Shown here: piece after piece, positions 34,938-41,593 of the stretch
Position numbering within the stretch: the stretch's first letter is position 1
How the letters are laid out: each line of letters starts with the position of its first letter
Source of the DNA: Paenibacillus soyae
GTDB lineage: Bacteria; Bacillota; Bacilli; Paenibacillales; Paenibacillaceae
DNA: 64,000 nucleotides
Reading direction: 5' to 3'
Assembly (NCBI RefSeq): GCF_024623455.1
Contig: NZ_JANIPJ010000003.1
Coordinates: forward strand, 186,001 to 250,000
The notes under the pieces: model-generated
Seen by the model: the letters and a program-made list of their open reading frames with translations, nothing else
What the model was told of the DNA's origin: nothing
The model's database searches: none
Position numbers and translations under genes: made by a program

Positions 34938-36825
34938 TGAATGCTTGCGTTCCTTTCCCCATCTCGCTTTTGTAGGCAATCCTTCCATCCATAGCCTCAA
35001 TGATTCGGAACGTGACCATCAGCCCGAGTCCCGTGCCTTTTGTTTTCTGGGAATAATACGGCTCGCCTAATCTCTCCAAAGCCTCCGGTTCCATACCTTC
35101 CCCGTTATCCTCGATGCAAATGACGATTTTATTCTGATCTTCCGATTTCTCAGCCTGGATCGAAATATTCCCGTTCTCGCCCAGCGCCTCGACGCTGTTT
35201 TTAACCACATTGATGATGGCTTGTTTCAGCTTCGAGGAATTCCCTCTAATCCATAAATCCTGTTGAACCGACAGGGATAACTGGCCTCCCTGCGTGGTGA
35301 CGAGCGGCAATACAATGGCTTTTAATTGATGGAGCTCTTCGAATAAATTCAGTTGGGACAGCTTCTCCATGCCCGGCTTCGCAAAGGTAAGAAAATCCGT
35401 AATGATGTCGGAAGCCCGGTCCAACTCGTCCATCGCCAATACCATATAGGTTTTATCTTGCTCGTGGCTCGTCCGATCCCGCAGCAATTGGAGGAAGCCT
35501 CTTGTAACCTGGAGAGGATTTCTTACTTCATGCGCCACGGATGCCGCAAGCTGGCTGATCATCTCGATTTTCTCGGACCGCTGAAGCTCATTATTGAACA
35601 CTTCCAACTGCTTGGAGTAGATAAGCACCTGCCTGTAATTTTCCGTTACCTTCATCACAAGCATGACGAATAACGAAATGATAAACGCGATGATGCCGAA
35701 TTTCCAATACGTGAGCTTATACGCCCCGCCGCTTGCGAAATACCAAATGACTTCCGCGATGCAAATGGTAACAAGCGTGCTAAAGCCTGCTGCCAGAGCT
35801 ATCGCTTTCCTGTTCTTCTGCATGCAATAACGAATGAGGAGCACAACCATTGCCAGCATGCTTCCCAGCGCCGACACGGCAAACAATACCGGACCGGCCA
35901 GCAAATAAAGCTGCTTGATTGTATCGGACGCAAAACCGGACAAGAAAAGAAGCATGGATCCTATCGCGATATAGACATGGGCTTTTCTTAATAAGCGTAT
36001 GAAGCCTTTCGGACCTTTCCCGAAAATCTGCTCGAAGAAATAAAACAAGGCCGGCAGAAGAACGGAAGAAGCAATATCAAACGAATAATACGTGAGATAG
36101 CCAATGGACGGCAAGAAGTTATGGATAAAAGGCGAATACGCGATTTCCATGACGCCGATCGACAGAATGGACAAGCTGAGCGAATTCCATTCCGGGAACA
36201 ATCCTTTGTTCAGGAAAAACGCGCTCGATGTCATAAACAATGCGATTAACATAAGCGCTAAACCAAGAACCAGATCAAAAAGATGGCTTCCGAACATTTG
36301 CTTGGAAAGCCGCGGGTATTCCCCTAAATAAAGGACATCCTGCTGGCCTAATCTTTCGGAAGCGGAAACAAGCTTGATATAAAGAAAGGATGATGACGCC
36401 TCCTGGGCGAGCGGCACTAACAAGTGATTGCGGTCGTATGGATAGTCGCGCGTCGAATCCATGACTATCTGACTATTTACGTACACGGTCACGTCTCTCG
36501 CCGTTAATTCCTCGCTGTATAACGCCGGACTCGCTTGCGTCAGCGCCGGCAGCTCAACCTTCATCCATGCCGACTTCACGCCACCAGGCAGCTCCGGAGG
36601 CTCCCCCGCCCGCACGCGGAACCAGCCTGAGCTATCCTGCAAGGAGCTTACCTCCTCGATCGTCAGCTCCTCGCCTGGCTGCTCCCACATCATTTGCCAT
36701 TCCGTTATTTCGTCTTCGGAAGCCGGTCCTCTATCGGCCCTCGCCTCCGCAGGCGGCAAAAGAAACGCCGATAGGAGCAAGGCTAGCATAATCAAGAAGG
36801 GAACTCGCATGGACGTTCGGATCAC
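34915..36825 (-). CDS. 7TM sensor histidine kinase 1 (7TMR-DISM type, HisKA)
   Basis: 636 residues. Order: signal-type helix (to about 28), extracellular domain (about 30-180) opening EITEWQMMWEQPGEEL, seven membrane helices (about 185-395), a short linker, HisKA with phospho-acceptor H432 in AASVAHEVRNPLQVTRGFLQ, and HATPase with N-box NVVKNSVEALGENGN and GTGLGLMV. HEVRNPLxxxRGFLQLL resembles the Spo0F-phosphorylating sporulation kinases. GTG 36825 follows GGAGG by eight bases; ATG 36810 is possible. It has no receiver or regulator partner nearby. It is divergent from the leader-peptide gene across a Spo0A-box-containing gap. Confidence 0.92.
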   Translation of the reverse strand: MIRTSMRVPFLIMLALLLSAFLLPPAEARADRGPASEDEITEWQMMWEQPGEELTIEEVSSLQDSSGWFRVRAGEPPELPGGVKSAWMKVELPALTQASPALYSEELTARDVTVYVNSQIVMDSTRDYPYDRNHLLVPLAQEASSSFLYIKLVSASERLGQQDVLYLGEYPRLSKQMFGSHLFDLVLGLALMLIALFMTSSAFFLNKGLFPEWNSLSLSILSIGVMEIAYSPFIHNFLPSIGYLTYYSFDIASSVLLPALFYFFEQIFGKGPKGFIRLLRKAHVYIAIGSMLLFLSGFASDTIKQLYLLAGPVLFAVSALGSMLAMVVLLIRYCMQKNRKAIALAAGFSTLVTICIAEVIWYFASGGAYKLTYWKFGIIAFIISLFVMLVMKVTENYRQVLIYSKQLEVFNNELQRSEKIEMISQLAASVAHEVRNPLQVTRGFLQLLRDRTSHEQDKTYMVLAMDELDRASDIITDFLTFAKPGMEKLSQLNLFEELHQLKAIVLPLVTTQGGQLSLSVQQDLWIRGNSSKLKQAIINVVKNSVEALGENGNISIQAEKSEDQNKIVICIEDNGEGMEPEALERLGEPYYSQKTKGTGLGLMVTFRIIEAMDGRIAYKSEMGKGTQAFITFPAIN

Positions 36826-36868
36826 TAGTAACACCTCCAGGGAAGATAATGGTAGAAAAGTTGTAGAT

Positions 36869-36879
36869 ATTGTCGAATT
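36869..36879. promoter_or_regulatory. Candidate Spo0A box between kinase 1 and the peptide gene
   Basis: ATTGTCGAATT contains the 7-bp Spo0A core TGTCGAA (36871-36877). It lies 44 bases before kinase 1 and 55 before the peptide start. The same 11 bases occur upstream of kinase 2, in the matching orientation relative to that gene's complement. Confidence 0.6.
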
Positions 36880-36931
36880 ATGATGGTAGTATTAGGCGTG
36901 TGTTCCTATATGATTTGGGAGGATGGTTCTA

Positions 36932-37183
36932 ATGTCTAGCACTCAAGAGCTAAGAGATCAGATTATTCAGAAAGCATGGACCGACCCGGAATTCAAGAAG
37001 CAGCTGCTCTCGAACCCGGAATCGGCGATTAAAGACGCTTTCGGCGTAGATATTCCGAAAGGCTATAAGTTGAAAGTATTGGAAGAGACCGAGGATACCT
37101 ACTACTTAGTGCTTCCGCAAAGCCCCGTTGCGAAGGCGGATCTTACGGCCGAGAGTGACGACTCCAATCCGAGATGGGTTTAA
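36932..37183 (+). CDS. NHLP leader-type peptide precursor (RiPP-like), C-terminal Trp
   Basis: 83 residues. Residues about 5-62 match the nitrile-hydratase-like leader peptide: helix with DPEFKKQLLSNPESAIKDAF, then GVDIPKGYKLKVLEETED and YYLVLP. The last 20 residues are polar and end in DSNPRWV with Trp82 penultimate; ComX precursors also carry their modified Trp close to the C-terminus. There is no Gly-Gly cleavage motif and no Cys, Ser/Thr-rich or repeat core. ATG at 36932 follows GGGAGG. No YcaO, lanthionine, radical-SAM or C39 protease gene is in the window, so the nearby isoprenoid-synthase-like enzyme is the only candidate modifier. Confidence 0.88.
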   Translation: MSSTQELRDQIIQKAWTDPEFKKQLLSNPESAIKDAFGVDIPKGYKLKVLEETEDTYYLVLPQSPVAKADLTAESDDSNPRWV

Positions 37184-37189
37184 TATACA

Positions 37190-37227
37190 TGAAACCGGCG
37201 TGACACTACGCCGGTTTCTGTTATTTT
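37190..37227 (+). terminator. Terminator of the leader-peptide gene
   Basis: GAAACCGGCGT pairs with ACGCCGGTTTC around a short loop, followed by TGTTATTTT. It gives the peptide a separate short transcript. Confidence 0.85.
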
Positions 37228-37238
37228 GGGCTGCAGGC

Positions 37239-39152
37239 TTACATAGCCTGAGGTATTCGTATACAAACCTCCGTCCCCATTCCTTTGGTGCTGCTAAAAG
37301 CAATCTCGCCGTTCATAGATTCAATGATGCGGTATGTCACCATAAGTCCAAGTCCGGTACCCTTGGTTTTCTTGGAGTAATAAGGCTCTCCAAGCCGTTG
37401 CAAATCTTCGTTGTCTATGCCTTCCCCGTTATCCCTTATTACGATAATGATCGTATTTAACTCCTTCTCCTTTGCTACGGCTATTTCCACTTCGCCATTT
37501 TCCCCAAGCGCCTCGATGCTGTTCTTAATAATATTGATAAGCGCCTGCTTGAACCTGGAGGAGTTTCCGCGCACGTACAAATTTTTCTCGCCTTGTATTT
37601 TTAGGATGCCGCCTTGCATGGTCGCTAAGGGAGAGAGGATCGCAACAATTTGTTGTACCTCCTCGATCGTATCCAATTTAACGAGCCCGTTCTGATCCGG
37701 CTTCGCGAAGGTTAAGAAATCCGTTATGATTTCGGATGCCCGATCGAGCTCATTAATCGCCAAAGACATGTAATCCTTAGCTTTGTTATCGCTGGCTTTT
37801 TCCCCCAGCAGCTGCAGGAAGCCACGGGTCACTTGGAGAGGATTTCGAACTTCATGCGCGATGGACGCGGCCAAATGACTGATGAGCTCGATTTTCTCCG
37901 ACCGTTGCAGTTGGTTATTAAAAATTTCAATCTGCTTCGAGTATTGAAGGGCTTGCTTATAGCCCGACATCACCTTTCGAACCAGAAGAATGACTAAGGA
38001 AGCCAAGAAAAAGAGAACGCCAAACTTCCAGAAAACCAACTTATACATGCTGGCCGTCGCAAAATAAATAGCGATTTCAATCATTCCTATACCGGCAAAT
38101 AGGCCAATTCCCGCTAGCATGATAATCGCTTCTCTATTTTTTCTCCTCAGCTCATAGAACAGGGACGCAAGAATTAGAATATTCCCTACAACGATCGAAA
38201 AAACAAAAAACAAGAAGCTAGCGTCTCCTGCTAGATCGTCAATCCATTCGGAATAGGGCTTGAGCAAAAGCAGCGCGATTAGAATGGTTGCGCCTGCAAT
38301 TTGGATGTTACGGAAAATGCGTATAAGCCCGAACGGCCCTCGGCCAAATATTTTTTCGAAGAAAAAGAAAAGCGACAGCATGAGCAGCCTGCTGGCCAAG
38401 TCAAATAAATCAATGAAGAGCTGTCCATACTCGGGGAAATACTTGTCCAAAAACGCCGAATAAGTCAATATCATGACTCCGACGGACAGCATAACCATAA
38501 ACAAGGAATTCCAGCCCGGCTGGAAAGCGCGATTTAAGAAGAGCACGCTCGCCATCATGAAGAAAGCGATGAAGATTAAGGAGCTTCCCAAGATAAGGTC
38601 GTCCAGATCCCTAATGATGTATTGCTTGCTGAAATCATCGTATTCCCCAATAACCGGCGCTTGATAAAAGCCTAGCTGGTTGAGTCCTGTGCTAAGCTTC
38701 AAATAAAGGTCCTTCGACGATTCCGATCGGCCAAGCGGCAGCAATATTTCGTTACGCTGGTACACGTAGTCTCTATAGCGCTCGTAAACGATGTTTCCGT
38801 CCAAATAGATGACGACGTCGTAGGCGAACAGCTGGTTCATATCGAGCGCCGGCCGCATCTGCGTCAGCTCCGGCAGCTTCAGCTTGATCCACGCCGACCG
38901 CACGTCGGGAGGCGGCTCCGGGTAGTCCCCGCCAGCCTGCACGCTGAGCCAGCCCTGCCCGTCCGGCAAGGAGCTTACCTGCTCGATATTCAGTTCCTCT
39001 CCGGGCTGCTCCCATAGCATTTGCCATTCCTTGATCGCCATTTCGGACTGAGCCGCTTCCTTGGCGCTGGCCGCCTGGGGCAGCAGCGCGACGAGGACCA
39101 GAAGCATCGCGGGCATAAGCCATGCAAAAACGCGCCTAAATGCTTGGTTCAT
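37239..39152 (-). CDS. 7TM sensor histidine kinase 2 (paralogue of kinase 1)
   Basis: 637 residues, similar to kinase 1 over its whole length: signal-type helix, extracellular domain opening AIKEWQMLWEQPGEELNIEQ, seven membrane helices (about 185-392), HisKA with H433 in AASIAHEVRNPLQVTRGFLQ, and HATPase with NIIKNSIEALGENGE and GTGLGLMVTYRIIES. ATG at 39152 follows GAGGTG by six bases; an upstream in-frame ATG at 39191 is less likely. Convergent with the leader-peptide gene. Two paralogues around one peptide suggest duplication and divergence, or a receptor pair. Confidence 0.92.
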   Translation of the reverse strand: MNQAFRRVFAWLMPAMLLVLVALLPQAASAKEAAQSEMAIKEWQMLWEQPGEELNIEQVSSLPDGQGWLSVQAGGDYPEPPPDVRSAWIKLKLPELTQMRPALDMNQLFAYDVVIYLDGNIVYERYRDYVYQRNEILLPLGRSESSKDLYLKLSTGLNQLGFYQAPVIGEYDDFSKQYIIRDLDDLILGSSLIFIAFFMMASVLFLNRAFQPGWNSLFMVMLSVGVMILTYSAFLDKYFPEYGQLFIDLFDLASRLLMLSLFFFFEKIFGRGPFGLIRIFRNIQIAGATILIALLLLKPYSEWIDDLAGDASFLFFVFSIVVGNILILASLFYELRRKNREAIIMLAGIGLFAGIGMIEIAIYFATASMYKLVFWKFGVLFFLASLVILLVRKVMSGYKQALQYSKQIEIFNNQLQRSEKIELISHLAASIAHEVRNPLQVTRGFLQLLGEKASDNKAKDYMSLAINELDRASEIITDFLTFAKPDQNGLVKLDTIEEVQQIVAILSPLATMQGGILKIQGEKNLYVRGNSSRFKQALINIIKNSIEALGENGEVEIAVAKEKELNTIIIVIRDNGEGIDNEDLQRLGEPYYSKKTKGTGLGLMVTYRIIESMNGEIAFSSTKGMGTEVCIRIPQAM

Positions 39153-39208
39153 GTATAACACCTCAACCCGATCTATTCTATCGATCTTCAATATCGATTA
39201 TCTACTAA

Positions 39209-39220
39209 AATTCGACAATC
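39209..39220. promoter_or_regulatory. Candidate Spo0A box upstream of kinase 2
   Basis: TTCGACA at 39211-39217 is the complement of TGTCGAA; on the minus strand the element reads ATTGTCGAATTT, the same 11 bases as in the kinase 1/peptide promoter region. It lies about 60 bases before the kinase 2 start. Confidence 0.6.
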
Positions 39221-39301
39221 TTCTGCAAATTTTTCTTATCCCTATTTTCCTCTATTTGACTGTTAATCGCAACTATAGGAATGAAGGATTTGCAAAAAAA
39301 T

Positions 39302-39347
39302 AACCTGCGATCACCCTCTCTTATAAGAGGCTGAAAATCGCAGGTTA
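39302..39347 (-). terminator. Terminator of the ABC/GntR operon
   Basis: AACCTGCGAT and ATCGCAGGTT form a 10-bp outer stem with an inner CTCTTATAAGAG palindrome, followed by TTTTTTT on the minus strand, between the permease gene and kinase 2. It separates the two transcription units. Confidence 0.85.
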
Positions 39348-39366
39348 GTTGCAAAATATGTCGAAA

Positions 39367-40092
39367 TTATACGAGCTTGCGTCGAATGGTAACCTTCCGC
39401 AGCATGGAGAAGTTCAAAGCTAACATCATCGCGGCGATGGCCAGCGTCAGGATCAGCTCGAGCCACGGAGCCAAGGAAGGAGAGTGGAACGAATACGACA
39501 TGAACCGGATCAGGCTTCCCGACTCGACGATCGCCTCCATCAGAATAATCGGAAGGAGCGCCAAGAGACAGATAATGGTGCCGATACGCCAGTCATGCCG
39601 GTAAAATCCGTTGCCGATCATACAGCCCGCCAAACAGTAACCGAAGCACAGGACAAAGAACTCGAGCGAGCTCTCCAACAACGGAGGCTGATTCAACGAT
39701 CCGCTCCCGCCCGTCATGTCGTAGATTAGACGTTCAATCGGAAAACCAGCAGCGGTGAGGATTGCGCAAACGAGCGACAAGCCGGCGAGCATCAGCGTGC
39801 TGCCCCATACGAAATGTTTCCTCGTGATGCCAAACGACACATAAGAAGCTAGCGATATTGGGGTCACTAAGATGCCGATGACAAACAAAAAGATTTTCGG
39901 GGAGTAGACGCTGCCCGCCCAGATGCCTTCGCTCCACATATCCGAGTCCACTTCGCCAAGATGGAGAAGCAGGAAGTTAATTCCTAAAAAAACAACCACG
40001 AAGATAGCCCAGAACCAGATAAGCGTCATGCGGTAAGATGACCATAAGCTTCCGGCTACTTTGAGCGCGGAATGTTTGTTTGGCGTATTCAT
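39367..40092 (-). CDS. ABC transporter permease-like membrane protein
   Basis: 241 residues with six predicted membrane helices and no recognisable motif beyond hydrophobic segments; the N-terminus is cytoplasmic. It overlaps the ATPase gene by four bases, so it is the membrane partner of that ATPase. Resembles the variable integral membrane proteins of Ytr-type (YtrA-regulated) ABC transporters. The substrate is unknown; members of this class are linked to cell-envelope stress or antimicrobial peptides. Confidence 0.8.
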   Translation of the reverse strand: MNTPNKHSALKVAGSLWSSYRMTLIWFWAIFVVVFLGINFLLLHLGEVDSDMWSEGIWAGSVYSPKIFLFVIGILVTPISLASYVSFGITRKHFVWGSTLMLAGLSLVCAILTAAGFPIERLIYDMTGGSGSLNQPPLLESSLEFFVLCFGYCLAGCMIGNGFYRHDWRIGTIICLLALLPIILMEAIVESGSLIRFMSYSFHSPSLAPWLELILTLAIAAMMLALNFSMLRKVTIRRKLV

Positions 40093-40970
40093 GAAGCGCT
40101 CCCTCCTCTTTTGGTTAAATGAACGAACAAATCCTGCAGCGGCACCGGACCGAGCTCCAGACCCTCCGCGCGCGCCCTGCTGGCTCTCTCCGGCCCAAGC
40201 TCGCCGTAAGCGGTTATAGACTTGATCCCGCCGAGCTGCTGCTCGCCAAGCACGTTCAGCCCGAGCTTAAATTCGTCGATCTTGGCGGCTGGTCCCGTCA
40301 CGGACACGCCGTGTTCGCGCAGCAATTCCGTCTCCTTGTGCAACAGCAGCTTGCCTTGATCCAGGATAAGCACTTCCTCGAACAGATTGCTTACCTCCTC
40401 GATCAAGTGGGTCGACAGAATGAACGTGCGCGGCTGCTCCATATAATCCTTAAGCAGCTCTTCATAGAAAGCGTACCGCGAAGGAGCGTCCATTCCGAGG
40501 TAAGCCTCATCGAAAATCGTAACCGGGGCCCGGCTCGCGAGGCCGATCGTCACGCCAAGGGCCGATTTCATCCCCCTGGACAACTCGGAGATCCGTTTCT
40601 TCAGCGGCAGCCCGAACAATTCGATTAGCCTGTCGGCGTACGGGGAATCCCAATACGGCATGCATAGGGCAGCAAGCTTCAGCCCATCCTTCACCGAATA
40701 TCCATCCGACAGATGGCCGTTCTCTTGAATAAAACAAACCTGGCTCGTCACGGCCGCGTTCTCGAACGGCGCTTCGCCGCCGATCCGAACCTCCCCTTCC
40801 GCTTGCGGCTGGAAGGAGGCCAGCACGGACAGCAAGCTCGTTTTGCCCGAGCCGTTGCGCCCGAGCAAACCATAAATTTTGCCGCCTTCCAGATGGAACG
40901 ATATGCGGTCGACGGCCGTCGTCTTCCCGTAACGGACGGTTACATCTTTCACCTCGATGCTAAGCGTCAT
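40089..40970 (-). CDS. ABC transporter ATP-binding protein (YtrB-like)
   Basis: 293 residues. Seen: Walker A GLLGRNGSGKTSLL near residue 37, signature region ISELSRGMKSALGVTIGLA (degenerate LSRGM), Walker B VTIFDEAYLGMD with the catalytic residue context FDEA rather than LDEP, and the switch His in LSTHLIEEV. The C-terminal 80 residues are an extra domain, as in YtrB and CcmA-like proteins. Middle gene of GntR-ATPase-permease, with four-base overlaps on both sides. Confidence 0.9.
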   Translation of the reverse strand: MTLSIEVKDVTVRYGKTTAVDRISFHLEGGKIYGLLGRNGSGKTSLLSVLASFQPQAEGEVRIGGEAPFENAAVTSQVCFIQENGHLSDGYSVKDGLKLAALCMPYWDSPYADRLIELFGLPLKKRISELSRGMKSALGVTIGLASRAPVTIFDEAYLGMDAPSRYAFYEELLKDYMEQPRTFILSTHLIEEVSNLFEEVLILDQGKLLLHKETELLREHGVSVTGPAAKIDEFKLGLNVLGEQQLGGIKSITAYGELGPERASRARAEGLELGPVPLQDLFVHLTKRGGSAS

Positions 40971-41332
40971 GACTGCTGCCCCTTTCTCTTCTCGATATGC
41001 TTCATAATATCCGCCAGAGGGACCCCGATTCGATCCGCCTCTTCCACCATCGGTTCCACCACTTCCTCGAAGAAACGTTCTCTTCGCGCCTGCAGCAGCT
41101 TATCCCTCGCCTCCATGCTCACGAACATGCCGATTCCCCTCTTCTTGTACAGAATGCCTTCCTCGGTCAATAGCTGGAAGCCCTTCGCCGCCGTCGCCGG
41201 ATTTATCCGGTAGAACGCCGCGTACTGGTTGGTCGACATGACCTGCTGCTCCTCCTTCAGCTCGCCGCTTACGATATCGTTTTTGATCTGATCCGCGATC
41301 TGCTGATAAATGGGGCTCCGCTCGTCAAACAC
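40967..41332 (-). CDS. GntR family regulator (YtrA subfamily)
   Basis: 121 residues from GTG at 41332: winged helix YQQIADQIKNDIVSGELKEEQQVMS followed by the short C-terminal helices of the YtrA subfamily, with no effector domain. GAGGTG lies five bases before this start; the open frame to 41521 adds 63 residues with no family similarity. Overlaps the ATPase gene by four bases. Likely represses its own operon and is relieved under envelope stress, as with B. subtilis YtrA; that part is family knowledge. Confidence 0.92.
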   Translation of the reverse strand: MFDERSPIYQQIADQIKNDIVSGELKEEQQVMSTNQYAAFYRINPATAAKGFQLLTEEGILYKKRGIGMFVSMEARDKLLQARRERFFEEVVEPMVEEADRIGVPLADIMKHIEKRKGQQS

Positions 41333-41369
41333 ATCATCACCTCGTTGCTTGTTTGGTTCATTACTTATG

Positions 41370-41398
41370 TAACTAACCATACAACTATTACTTGGCAA
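41370..41398 (-). promoter_or_regulatory. Candidate promoter of the GntR-ABC operon
   Basis: TTGCCA (41393-41398), 17 bases, TAGTTA (41370-41375) on the minus strand. The interval holds several AGTAAT/TAGTTAC half-sites that could form an operator. Confidence 0.4.
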
Positions 41399-41593
41399 CG
41401 TCAAGCCCATTTTCCATTTTTTAAACAAAAAACGTTCACGTCCCGCATCCGTCCTGAAACAATTGCCGCGAACGTCCCGTCTAATCATTACTATCCTAAA
41501 AACAAACTCATCCATAACCAATGAACAAAGCGAATGCTTCCGAAGCCGTTTTGTTCCACTTCGTTACACAAAACTTAAGAAGGAGGAATTAAA

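Noticed and set aside
36932..37183. Nitrile hydratase alpha subunit fragment
   Set aside because: Only the leader-like region is similar; the metal-binding Cys cluster is absent and the gene is complete with its own start and terminator.
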